Assembly (NCBI RefSeq): GCF_002094855.1
Contig: NZ_ARYN01000005.1
Span: 186,001 to 250,000, forward strand
Direction: 5' to 3'
DNA from: Zunongwangia atlantica 22II14-10F7
Lineage (GTDB): Bacteria; Bacteroidota; Bacteroidia; Flavobacteriales; Flavobacteriaceae
Length of the DNA: 64,000 bases
Part shown: piece after piece, positions 53,852 through 62,131 of the stretch
Layout of the letters: every line of letters begins with the position of its first letter
Position numbering within the stretch: position 1 is the stretch's first letter
Position numbers and translations under genes: made by a program
Notes under the pieces: model-generated
Seen by the model: the letters and a program-made list of their open reading frames with translations, nothing else
Databases searched by the model: none
What the model was told of the DNA's origin: nothing

Positions 53852-55873
53852 TTACCAAATAAGAATTCTTTCATCTTCGGCTAAATACAATGAATCTTCG
53901 GGCTGTACATCGAAAGCTTCATAGAAATGAGGATTATTCATTAAAGGCCCATTTACTCTCCATGATGGTGGCGAATGCGGATTATTATTGATCCATAATC
54001 TTAGAAATTCATCCTTCATTTTTACACGCCATATTTTAGCTACCGAAAGGAAAAATCGCTGATCTGGCGTAAATCCGCCGATCTTAGTAGTATCCTGGCC
54101 TTGCTCCGTCATTTTAAACGCATCATAAGCAACCGCCACACCAGCAATATCTGCAGTATTTTCACCAACCGTCATTGCGCCTTTTATATGAAGGGAATCC
54201 AAAACCGTAAACGTACTGTATTGATCGATCACCTGCTGGATTCTCGATTTAAATTTCTCGTAATCGCTATCTGTCCACCAGTTTTTTACGTTTCCTTCTT
54301 TATCGAATTGCGCTCCCTGATCGTCGAAGGTATGTGTTAATTCGTGACCAATCACCATTCCTATTCCGCCATAATTTAATGCATCATCAGCATCGTTATC
54401 AAAATAAGGTGGTTGTAAAATTCCTGCCGGAAAAACAATTTCGTTTGCCGATGGATTATTGTAGGCTGTAACTGTAGAAGGTGTGGTAAACCATTCAGAT
54501 TTATCTACGGGCTCTCCTAACTTTTCCAAATTACGTTGGTATGCCGCGGAAGAAGCCGAAACTATATTTTCAAAATAAGTATCCTTATCTATACTTACAT
54601 TACTGTAATCCTTCCAATTATCGGGGTAGCCAATTTTCTTGGTGATCGCAGCCAATTTTTCTTTAGCTTTTATTTTTGTGCTATCGCTCATCCATTCTAA
54701 ATCTTCTATTCTTTTTGCATAAGCTTTCTGAACATTATCTACTAATTCCTGCATACGCTCTTTGGCTTCTTCAGGGAAATATTTCTTAACATACAACTGC
54801 CCCAAAGCTTCGCCAAGATATCCATCTACAGCACTTGCCATGATCTCTCCGCGAGTTTTCTGAACTGCCTGCCCAGAGATCACTTTGGTAAAATCGAAAG
54901 AAGCATCTACAAAAGGCTTGCTTAAATTATCTGCATAATTTTCTAAAGTATGGGCTTTTAAATAAACCTTCCAATCTTCTAATGGAACGGTTTTTAAAAG
55001 CGAATTAAGTGTATCGTAATATTCTGGTTGCCCAACATCGATAGAATCTGTTTGCGCATTTAGATCTTCTAAAACTGCAGGCCAGCCAATATTTGGATGT
55101 TTTTTGTCTAGCTCGCTTACCGCCATTTTATTATAATTGGCTTTTACGTCACGACGCTCGATTCTGGTTCTATGCGATTCGGCTATCTGCTTTTCGATAT
55201 CATAAACTACACCAGCTTTATTAGAAGCTTCAGCATCGCTAATCCCGGTAAGCTGAAATAAAGTTGAAAGATATTTTTTATAAGCTTCCTGAATTTCTTT
55301 TGTTCCTGAATCTTCACTAAAATAATAGTCTCTATCTGGCAAACCAATCCCCGTCTGACTAGCATGTGCGATATTCATCTGGCTATTTTTATCGTCTGGC
55401 CCAACGTAAAAACTTAAGATAGATCCATTCCCAGCCATTGTTGCATTCGTCACAAAATGCATCATCGAAGAAATATCTGAAATAGCATCGATTTCATTCA
55501 AAATTGGTTGTACAGGTTCGAAACCTCTTTTGTTTATTGTTGCTGTATCCATCCCAGAAGCATAGAAATCACCCACTTTTTGTGCAATACTACCTTCAAC
55601 ATTTTCACTTTGCGAAACACTATCCAGGATTCCCTGCAAACGCAGTCGCTGCGGATAATTCATAAACATATAGGCTCCTGCCCCAGCCTGAGTTTCAGGA
55701 ATTGTAATGGTATCGTACCATTTGGCATTAACGTATCTAAAAAAATTATCGCCAGGTTTTAGATCTTGACTAATCCCGGTAATTTCTGTGAATTTCTTTT
55801 CAGGAGTTTTTTCTTCATTTTTACAGGAAGCCAGGGAAAGCAATCCCAGAAGGAGTAGTGATGTTTTTTTCAT
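53852..55873 (-). CDS. M13-family (neprilysin/PepO-like) zinc metallopeptidase lipoprotein
   Basis: Exported endopeptidase of 673 residues. The start chosen is ATG at 55873, giving lipoprotein signal MKKTSLLLLGLLSLASC (lipid Cys17); an ATG at 55909 adds 12 residues. The gluzincin site is complete: GMVIGHELTHTFDDQG (HExxH), the third ligand in VGENTADIAGVAVAY (ENxxD), substrate-binding YNNPSANEIVFPAGILQPP and the C-terminal RVNGPLMNNPHFYEAFDV. Family members degrade small secreted peptides; located in the periplasm or at the cell surface. Confidence 0.93.
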   Translation of the reverse strand: MKKTSLLLLGLLSLASCKNEEKTPEKKFTEITGISQDLKPGDNFFRYVNAKWYDTITIPETQAGAGAYMFMNYPQRLRLQGILDSVSQSENVEGSIAQKVGDFYASGMDTATINKRGFEPVQPILNEIDAISDISSMMHFVTNATMAGNGSILSFYVGPDDKNSQMNIAHASQTGIGLPDRDYYFSEDSGTKEIQEAYKKYLSTLFQLTGISDAEASNKAGVVYDIEKQIAESHRTRIERRDVKANYNKMAVSELDKKHPNIGWPAVLEDLNAQTDSIDVGQPEYYDTLNSLLKTVPLEDWKVYLKAHTLENYADNLSKPFVDASFDFTKVISGQAVQKTRGEIMASAVDGYLGEALGQLYVKKYFPEEAKERMQELVDNVQKAYAKRIEDLEWMSDSTKIKAKEKLAAITKKIGYPDNWKDYSNVSIDKDTYFENIVSASSAAYQRNLEKLGEPVDKSEWFTTPSTVTAYNNPSANEIVFPAGILQPPYFDNDADDALNYGGIGMVIGHELTHTFDDQGAQFDKEGNVKNWWTDSDYEKFKSRIQQVIDQYSTFTVLDSLHIKGAMTVGENTADIAGVAVAYDAFKMTEQGQDTTKIGGFTPDQRFFLSVAKIWRVKMKDEFLRLWINNNPHSPPSWRVNGPLMNNPHFYEAFDVQPEDSLYLAEDERILIW

Positions 55874-55941
55874 AATAAGCGAGAAGTGATTAATTCTAAT
55901 GTCTAACAAGATACGATATTGGATAAAAACAGCTTTAGTTT

Positions 55942-57141
55942 TTAGCTTACAAAATCCTGTAAGTAAGAGTATTTAGGCGTTAATTTACCATTTTTGGTCA
56001 TTCGGGCTCTTTCTAAAATTCCGTTTTTATCATTATTGAAAAAAGCCGGCAGCACATGCTCTAAGAACATTTCGCCAAAACCTTCGCTGGCATCTTTAGG
56101 CAATTCGCAAGGCAAATTATCTACCGCCATCACGGTAATCGCTTTGGGATCTTTAAAATCTATTTCCTTTTCTGTTTCTGGATCATAACCATAAATAGGA
56201 TCTGCAATCGTTGAAGGTCGTATCGTGCTAGGCACCGGCCCAGCAATATCACAGGAAATGTCTGCAATATACTTTATGCTGAAATTGGGCGTTTTAGCCT
56301 CTTCTTTTGTAAAAAATACGGGAGCACCTTCGCCATAAAAATGCCCGGCAATAAAGAAATCACTGCTTACGGCGAAACGCCAAAAATCTGATTCGTACAA
56401 CTCGGGATTACTGAAAAACTCCGGAATACTGCCTTCTGCCCCATCTTTACGTTTATTATAATCTAACACATCGATATGGCAATATACAGGCTCATTAAAT
56501 TCTTCTGAAAGATACTCTGGCACCTCAACTTTCTTGATTTTAAGATGATCTAAAATTTCTTTAGCACCACGAGCTACTTTTCCGCTACCGGTAAGCACTA
56601 TTTTAAGCTTTGGTAGGTTGATTTTATCCAATTCGGCCAACATCGCGGCTAGATCTGGAAGATCATCTGCTTTTGGCAAAGTGAAGCTTTCGTTTTTGAG
56701 TCCGATTGCCCGAAATCCGTTATACGCACCTACCAAACCAGCATATCTACCAAAACCAATAAGTCGCATTCCGCTTTCGCTGGTAATCACCTCGTGATCA
56801 AAAAGCTCGATGTTTTTATCCAAAATCGCCTTTAAAAGGTCACGATTATAAGGTTGTTTTTTGATGGTGTGAGAAAAGAAAAAGTATTTTTTATTCGGAA
56901 TTAGGCTTTTAATCGGTACTTCCTTTACCCCGATCATCACATCGCTATCGCTAATATCTTCTGAAACCTGAAATCCTTCTTTTTGATATTCTTCGTTCTT
57001 AAAAATTCGAATATCAGATTGCTGTACTTTAAATTGAGCTTCTGGAAATTGATTTTTTGCTTGTTTTAGATGTTTTGGAGAAAATACCACGCGACGATCT
57101 GGTGGTGTTTTTTCTTCCCGAATAATGGCGAATTTCAGCAT
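55942..57141 (-). CDS. saccharopine dehydrogenase (LYS1)/alanine dehydrogenase-like oxidoreductase
   Basis: 399-residue cytoplasmic enzyme with the AlaDH/PNT two-domain fold. The N-terminal part (AIIREEKTPPDRRVVFSP, DVMIGVKEVPIKSLIPNKKYFFFSHTIKKQPYN) is that of LYS1-type saccharopine dehydrogenases. The Rossmann loop is IVLTGSGKVARGAKEIL and IKYIADISCDIAGPVPSTIRPSTIADPIYGY is strongly family-like. Bacteroidetes make lysine by the diaminopimelate route, so the role here is more likely lysine degradation or another amino-acid oxidation. Confidence 0.8.
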   Translation of the reverse strand: MLKFAIIREEKTPPDRRVVFSPKHLKQAKNQFPEAQFKVQQSDIRIFKNEEYQKEGFQVSEDISDSDVMIGVKEVPIKSLIPNKKYFFFSHTIKKQPYNRDLLKAILDKNIELFDHEVITSESGMRLIGFGRYAGLVGAYNGFRAIGLKNESFTLPKADDLPDLAAMLAELDKINLPKLKIVLTGSGKVARGAKEILDHLKIKKVEVPEYLSEEFNEPVYCHIDVLDYNKRKDGAEGSIPEFFSNPELYESDFWRFAVSSDFFIAGHFYGEGAPVFFTKEEAKTPNFSIKYIADISCDIAGPVPSTIRPSTIADPIYGYDPETEKEIDFKDPKAITVMAVDNLPCELPKDASEGFGEMFLEHVLPAFFNNDKNGILERARMTKNGKLTPKYSYLQDFVS

Positions 57142-57371
57142 AGATTGGTATAGGTTTTGTACAATTTGTACCGGTTTTTAAAAGCTAATAGTTGTAAAAA
57201 CAGATGAGTCTTTTTAGTTTCGCGATCTGTTCTTTTGTATCGAATTTAGTTTTCCTAATTAAAAAATTAGTGGTCTAAATATCGATTATTGAGATCTAAC
57301 TTTTTAGAATTTTAAAAAGTTATAAAATATTTAAAAATCTCGATTATCGGGTAAAGATATAAATTTAATAT

Positions 57372-57379
57372 TACCTTTG
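57372..57379 (+). promoter_or_regulatory. -7 element upstream of the structured leader and tmRNA
   Basis: TACCTTTG fits TAnnTTTG exactly; no clear TTTG at -33. Start near 57386 would place 188 bases before mature tmRNA. Confidence 0.4.
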
Positions 57380-57446
57380 CAGGCCTTGCCATTTTGTAAG
57401 TGGTAAGCTGCATTTGATGTTCTTTGTTTAATTGAAATTCGATTTT

Positions 57447-57541
57447 GCGTTAGGGATAGCAGCGGTTAGCTTTTTGTGAGGCGACGAACAAAAACTAAAA
57501 GCGAATAGCCCGCCGTTTGGCCGTGAGGACAAACGGAACGC
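57447..57541 (+). ncRNA. structured RNA element upstream of tmRNA
   Basis: About 95 bases with nested pairings visible by eye: outer stem GCGTT (57447-57451) / AACGC (57537-57541); arm TTAGCTTTTTGT (57466-57477) / ACAAAAACTAA (57488-57498) with a one-base bulge; arm CCGTTTG (57513-57519) / CAAACGG (57530-57536). From memory, similar GCGTTAGGGA...AACGCCC sequences recur between genes in Flavobacteriaceae. Could be an independent ncRNA, a processed leader or a repeat. Confidence 0.5.
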
Positions 57542-57573
57542 CCAAAAACAAAGTACAAAGTTCTTTACATATT

Positions 57574-57973
57574 GGGGTCGACTTGGTTTTGACAGCGAGT
57601 CTAATTGAGTTGTAAGCACGCCGAGCGCTGGAATATAGCTCGTAAATCTCATATTTCACACTTTTTTAAACGGCGAGAATAACTACGCCTTGGCTGCGTA
57701 ACCGAATTATAGTAGGTTTTGCTTAGTCCCTACAAGGTAGGGAGCCGAGATGTCTCGTGGAAGCCTTGATTTACGGCGTCCACACCAGAGGCACCGATAA
57801 AGTAAATATAGAGACTGCAGGGCCTTGATGCAGTTTTGAAATTTAATTGAGGATACGGAAATAATTAGGTTGTTTTTGGCCAGATTATTTCTCGACAATC
57901 CAAGCGAAAACTAAGCGTGTAGAAAGCTTCTGAATTGCTTGTTTGGACGAGGGTTCGAACCCCTCCGACTCCA
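57574..57973 (+). ncRNA. ssrA: transfer-messenger RNA
   Basis: tmRNA, which rescues stalled ribosomes. The 5' end GGGGTCG pairs with CGACTCC near 57972 to form the acceptor stem, with discriminator A at 57973. The tag frame is at 57672-57701: GGC GAG AAT AAC TAC GCC TTG GCT GCG TAA, i.e. GENNYALAA, the typical Bacteroidetes tag. The TPsiC arm is GAGGGTTCGAACCCCTC near the 3' end; CCA is not encoded. The 3' end is the common attachment site of integrases, and an integrase gene follows. Confidence 0.95.
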
Positions 57974-57995
57974 CTTTTTGAGCATCAAACTCAAA

Positions 57996-58035
57996 CAAAA
58001 ACCCTGTAAATGTATGATTTACAGGGTTTTTTATT
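57996..58035 (+). terminator. terminator after tmRNA
   Basis: AAAACCCTGTAAAT...ATTTACAGGGTTTT stem with T-run, beginning about 24 bases after the tmRNA 3' end. Confidence 0.85.
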
Positions 58036-58072
58036 TTATTCAATATTATTTAATATTAAATAATTGCACTCT

Positions 58073-58217
58073 AATCGAGACCAATACGGTGACCTATTGA
58101 TTGATCTAAAAAGGGGTCTCGCTAAGCCTTCAAAATGCTGTTTTCCAAATTCTTAGACTACGTTAAAGTTTTCATTTTTACCTCAATTTTAGGTACTTTG
58201 GGTAACCAATCGAGACC
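58073..58217. repeat. three CGAGACC sites before the integrase gene
   Basis: AATCGAGACC occurs as direct repeats at 58073-58082 and 58208-58217, and its core CGAGACC in inverted form (GGTCTCG) at 58115-58121. The position between attachment site and integrase suggests arm-type integrase binding sites or an operator for int. Confidence 0.55.
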
Positions 58218-58234
58218 TAAAAACTTAATATCTT

Positions 58235-59500
58235 ATGAGAACCGATTTTCATACCCATTTTCACGTCCTCGCAAAAAAGAAAAATAAACGCGGGCTAGCT
58301 CCGATTTATTTGAGACTTACCGTCGACAGAAAGAGAAAAGAATATAGTATATCGCGTAGGATTAAGCCTGAATTCTGGAATATCAAGCTCCAAAAAGTAA
58401 TGGGTAATAATCCAAATGAGAAAGAAATCAATACTCATATTAATAATATAAGGCATAAGCTTAATAAAATTCATCAAATACTCTCTGACAACGACGAATC
58501 AATTACTGCTTCAAGGATGGTTCAAGAGCTCAAAGGAGAAAATAAAAGCCCCCTAAAAATGACCTTAGAAGCATTTAAGGAACATAACACACAGATGGAT
58601 CATCTTTCTGGCAAAAGTATTTCTAAAAGCACCGCAAAGCGATATTGGACCTGTTATAATCATATTAAACAATTCATTAATGAAGAATACAGAAAAGATG
58701 ATTATCCTATGAATGAAATTAATCATCATTTCATATCTAAATTTGAATATTTTTTAAAAACTAAGAGAGAATGCAATCATAATTCTGCATTAAAATACGT
58801 CAACAACTTTAAAAAAATCGTGAGAATCGCTTTAGCCAATCAATGGATGGACAGGGATCCATTTTACAATTATAAAGTTCAATTTGAAACGGTAGAGCGT
58901 GAATTCCTAAATGAAGAGGAAATTCAAAAGCTTATTGATAAAGAGCTTCACCTCGAAAGACTGAAATTAGTTCGAGATATGTTTATATTTAGTTGTTATA
59001 CAGGTTTGGCTTATGCTGATGTCAAAAAACTAAATGATGGAGATATCACTAAGGGAATTGACGGTGCTAGATGGATTAGGACAAAACGAACTAAAACGAA
59101 AACATTGAGCAGTATCCCTATTCTTCCAATAGCTGAAAAAATTTTAGATCGCTACAAAAATCATCCCGAAGTTAAAAATAGTGATTTTATCTTACCCGTT
59201 TTAAGCAACCAGAAATCGAATGCATTTTTGAAAGAAATTGCATTGATGTGTGGTATCAAAAAACCGCTTACAACACATGTCGCAAGGCATACTTTTGCCA
59301 CAACCATTACTTTGACAAATGGAGTACCTATAGAATCCGTGAGTAAAATGCTAGGCCATAAGGATTTGAGAACCACCCAACATTATGCTAAAATTGTTGA
59401 TCGTAAGATTAGTGAAGACATGCAGAATTTAAAAGCCAAACTTGAAGCTAAGAAAATTTCAAATGAAAGCAATTTGAAAAACAAGAATTCTAAGAATTGA
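58235..59500 (+). CDS. tyrosine site-specific integrase (Bacteroidetes type)
   Basis: 421-residue recombinase: arm-binding domain (RTDFHTHFHVLAKKKNKRGLAPIYLRLTVDRKRKEYS), SAM-like core-binding domain (about 105-205) and catalytic domain. HxxR is HVARH (H348, R351), followed by GHKD (H375) and the nucleophile Y384 in TTQHYAKIVD. The first catalytic arginine is absent: the segment reads YTGLAYADV. Loss of Arg I is also known in IntDOT-like integrases of conjugative transposons. Gene lies 262 bases after the tmRNA 3' end and reads away from it, so it should belong to an element inserted at ssrA. Confidence 0.93.
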   Translation: MRTDFHTHFHVLAKKKNKRGLAPIYLRLTVDRKRKEYSISRRIKPEFWNIKLQKVMGNNPNEKEINTHINNIRHKLNKIHQILSDNDESITASRMVQELKGENKSPLKMTLEAFKEHNTQMDHLSGKSISKSTAKRYWTCYNHIKQFINEEYRKDDYPMNEINHHFISKFEYFLKTKRECNHNSALKYVNNFKKIVRIALANQWMDRDPFYNYKVQFETVEREFLNEEEIQKLIDKELHLERLKLVRDMFIFSCYTGLAYADVKKLNDGDITKGIDGARWIRTKRTKTKTLSSIPILPIAEKILDRYKNHPEVKNSDFILPVLSNQKSNAFLKEIALMCGIKKPLTTHVARHTFATTITLTNGVPIESVSKMLGHKDLRTTQHYAKIVDRKISEDMQNLKAKLEAKKISNESNLKNKNSKN

Positions 59501-59555
59501 TATCGTCTAAGTAAATTAAAAATAACCGTTCTAAAAACCCCAATTATCAAAGTTA

Positions 59556-60011
59556 TTAGCCTTTTTCTTTTTTAAAAAAGAAATAGGCTAATAAACCAAT
59601 TTGAATCGGTAATAAAACCTTAAATATTGTATTAGTCTTAGCCAGTGCATTTCGGAAGTCTTCAAGATTCCCCCCATTTTGTAAAATATACAATGGAACG
59701 ATAAAAATTACTATACTCACCCCAAGAAGATAGATTATACTACTAATATAAGCTAATCGAAAATAAATAATATCTTTCAACAAGTAGTTACTTAATTTAT
59801 GTTTAAAAAAAGAACTACCTGTGATTAAAGAATAAATCCCCCCTAAATATACTCCAATAAATGTCCAAATAGGTTCTGTGGAATGCTTAAAATATCCAAA
59901 AAATGATTTTTGAAATGTAAATATGAATATAATACTTCCCCATATGAACCATAGCAACACCAATTTTCTTTGATACCTAAAAAAAGGTAGATTAGTTTTT
60001 AAATGGCTCAT
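59556..60011 (-). CDS. four-helix membrane protein, last gene of patatin cassette
   Basis: 151-residue membrane protein with about four helices (LVLLWFIWGSIIFIFTF, IWTFIGVYLGGIYSLITG, YISSIIYLLGVSIVIFIVPLY, VLLPIQIGLLAYFFF) and basic termini. No family recognised. Its start lies 20 bases inside the preceding lipoprotein gene, indicating translational coupling. Being tied to a patatin and two lipoproteins, it may form the membrane anchor or pore part of the same system. Confidence 0.65.
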   Translation of the reverse strand: MSHLKTNLPFFRYQRKLVLLWFIWGSIIFIFTFQKSFFGYFKHSTEPIWTFIGVYLGGIYSLITGSSFFKHKLSNYLLKDIIYFRLAYISSIIYLLGVSIVIFIVPLYILQNGGNLEDFRNALAKTNTIFKVLLPIQIGLLAYFFFKKEKG

Positions 60012-60798
60012 ATCCTGACTCTTTAAAAGGTTCGAATTTTGACTGTTTTAAAACTTTGCTCCCATTTCCGAAATCCTCAGATAAAAAATCATAAACTCTA
60101 ACAGAAAATGAGTATTTCTCATTAAACTTATTGTTCTCTCCATAGAATAATGATGTAAGTGAATCCAGACTCTGCCAATTAATATCTAAATTGATATTCT
60201 TATCATAATATTTTCTGATCTCTTCTAATGTTACTACTTTATCTTTTTTTGTGAGCCTATCAACAACTAGAAATACGTACATTCTATAATAAGACTTCCC
60301 ACTACAATAAAAGAAATTAAACCAATTACAATCCGGAGAAGTATCTCCTCTCTTTCCTTCAGGTGTTACTGGAATAGGATTTGTCACTATTCCATAACCA
60401 TTACCCGTGTAAAAAAATTTGTAATTCCCTATATCATACCCCATTTTTTGAATTTCAGATTCAATTCTTTGACTAGTTTCAATCAATGGAGTATTTAAAT
60501 CGAAAGCGTCGGAAAAAAATAGCTCCTCAGAAGAGTTTAAAGTATAGAAATAGCTAAAAGCATAACTATCCATATCTTCATATCCAGAAGTTATGGGAGG
60601 CTCATTTAATTCTTCAATCTGCATTTCCATATTGTAAATCAAACTAACTAGTTCTTCATTTTTAACAATTAATTGATTGAGATTTTCTTGAGTCTCTTTT
60701 TGTTTTGCCTCCAGTTCTGCATATTTCTTTTTTGACGCACAAGATGATACACATAAAACAATAACAATTAATGTTGTAATTATGAGCCCTCTATTCAT
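59992..60798 (-). CDS. coiled-coil lipoprotein of patatin cassette
   Basis: 268-residue lipoprotein: signal MNRGLIITTLIVIVLCVSSC (lipid Cys20), then a coiled coil (ASKKKYAELEAKQKETQENL ... EELVSLIYNMEMQIEEL, residues 21-67), then a soluble domain of about 190 residues rich in Tyr and Phe, with a possible disulfide pair (PDCNWFNFFYCSG). Not recognised as a known family. Starts 2 bases after the patatin stop, so it is closely coupled with it. The trimer- or dimer-forming coil suggests oligomers in the periplasm. Confidence 0.65.
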   Translation of the reverse strand: MNRGLIITTLIVIVLCVSSCASKKKYAELEAKQKETQENLNQLIVKNEELVSLIYNMEMQIEELNEPPITSGYEDMDSYAFSYFYTLNSSEELFFSDAFDLNTPLIETSQRIESEIQKMGYDIGNYKFFYTGNGYGIVTNPIPVTPEGKRGDTSPDCNWFNFFYCSGKSYYRMYVFLVVDRLTKKDKVVTLEEIRKYYDKNINLDINWQSLDSLTSLFYGENNKFNEKYSFSVRVYDFLSEDFGNGSKVLKQSKFEPFKESGYEPFKN

Positions 60799-60800
60799 CT

Positions 60801-61829
60801 TTACAACAATTTATCGATTATAATATCTAGTTCTTCTTTATAATCACGAACTGCAGATAAACCGTCTTGATATAGCGCTTTTAAATTATCAATATCCGCC
60901 TTATCCATTTCAGAACTGGCTAAACTTATCTTAGGTTGTATACGGTGATAATCCTCGCAATCTGCTACAGCTAAAGTTTCATATATCTGTTTAAGTTGAT
61001 AATCCACAGTTTCGGAATTACCACTCATCATAATATCTATTAGGGGTTTTATCCATTTTATAGCTCCTGCATCTTTAAATTCTTTGTAGGTATATGCTTC
61101 TTTTACTGTACCGGTACCAATTGAAACTATAAGCATATCCTTGGCTCCAGGATTATCTGGCAACTTCTCATCATTTAAAATTTTTGAGAATTTCATTGTT
61201 CTTGCTTCGGCGTAAGCACATAGAGCAGGATTATTGGCAAAAACACCACCATCAATTAGAAAATGCGGTGTTCCATAAATTGATTTAATTTTGGCCGGTT
61301 CAAAATATGTTGGAGCAGCTGAAGTTGCCCGAGCTACATCTTTTAATTTATAATTAAAAATATCAGAATTCGCATCAGCACTAGTAAAAAAATGAGCCTT
61401 TCGATTCCGAATGTCATAACTGGTAATCAAACATGGTTTTAAAACATCTTTTAATGTTCTTTCCTCTAAAAAATCTGATAATGCTTCTTCCAATTCCTTT
61501 TCATCATATTTCTCATCAGATATACCTCCTAAACTTCTCAATTTTTTTCCCAATGACACATCGAATATTTCATCACCCTGATCTAAATAAATATCGAGAG
61601 CCTCTTTAGCTCCATACTTAAAATTTCCCTGTTCATCTGGGCATAAATATACAAGGGAAAGAATTCCTCCGGTGCTGGTACCTGCAATGAAATCAAAGTA
61701 TTCTCCTATTTTTGCATCCGGATTACCTGTTTTATTTCTTAATTGCTCTTCAATATAAGTTAAAATTGTCCCCGGCAAGATTCCCCTTATACCTCCTCCA
61801 TCGATTGATAATATCCTAACTTTCCTCAT
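60801..61829 (-). CDS. patatin-like phospholipase
   Basis: 342-residue serine lipase with no signal peptide. All parts of the catalytic dyad are present: oxyanion loop DGGGIRG (residues 10-16), nucleophile elbow GTSTG (Ser52), ATSAAPTYFEP and the aspartate of LIDGGVFANNP (D193). Cleaves acyl chains of phospholipids. It resembles patatin/CapV-type enzymes; CapV works as a membrane-destroying effector in CBASS defence, but no CD-NTase gene is nearby. Third gene of a five-gene operon with lipoprotein and membrane protein genes on an ssrA-integrated element. Confidence 0.9.
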   Translation of the reverse strand: MRKVRILSIDGGGIRGILPGTILTYIEEQLRNKTGNPDAKIGEYFDFIAGTSTGGILSLVYLCPDEQGNFKYGAKEALDIYLDQGDEIFDVSLGKKLRSLGGISDEKYDEKELEEALSDFLEERTLKDVLKPCLITSYDIRNRKAHFFTSADANSDIFNYKLKDVARATSAAPTYFEPAKIKSIYGTPHFLIDGGVFANNPALCAYAEARTMKFSKILNDEKLPDNPGAKDMLIVSIGTGTVKEAYTYKEFKDAGAIKWIKPLIDIMMSGNSETVDYQLKQIYETLAVADCEDYHRIQPKISLASSEMDKADIDNLKALYQDGLSAVRDYKEELDIIIDKLL

Positions 61830-61848
61830 AATATGTATTGATTATTGA

Positions 61849-62130
61849 TTACAATAAAGCAGCGAATTTTGGTACTTTTTTAGCTAATGTTACCGCTACA
61901 TCACCTAATTCTCTAATATTCCCCAAAAGTTCCGCTTGTGATAAATTTTTCTCGGATGCCTCTTTAACTACATCTATTAATACACTATATACTCTTAAAT
62001 CAGTCGTATCAGGAATAATACGATCTATTTGATCTTTGGATAAGCCCATCAATTGATTAAGTTCATCCTGATATATACCATCAAAAGCTTTATCCGCCTT
62101 CTCAAATTTTGTTGTAAATCTATTCCCCAT
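61849..62130 (-). CDS. small helical protein of patatin cassette
   Basis: 93-residue cytoplasmic, all-helical protein (MGNRFTTKFEKADKAFDGIYQ; VYSVLIDVVKEASEKNLSQAELLGNIREL). No family recognised. It begins one base after the upstream lipoprotein stop and ends 19 bases before the patatin start. Small size and position suggest an adaptor or inhibitor of the phospholipase; this is inference. Confidence 0.6.
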   Translation of the reverse strand: MGNRFTTKFEKADKAFDGIYQDELNQLMGLSKDQIDRIIPDTTDLRVYSVLIDVVKEASEKNLSQAELLGNIRELGDVAVTLAKKVPKFAALL

Positions 62131-62131
62131 A

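Larger units (their letters stand above)
57142..57573. other. leader region between the dehydrogenase gene and tmRNA
   Basis: AT-rich to about 57360, then a -7 box TACCTTTG (57372-57379) and a highly structured GC-richer stretch (57447-57541) described separately. No protein gene; a short antisense frame there is fortuitous. Confidence 0.6.

Noticed and set aside
57428-57652. Antisense frame over the structured element and tmRNA 5' end
   Set aside because: Overlaps RNA structures and the tmRNA; no protein-like features.
60801-61829. CBASS system based on the CapV-like patatin
   Set aside because: No CD-NTase or Cap2/Cap3-like gene is visible on either side within the window; kept as a patatin cassette of unknown type.
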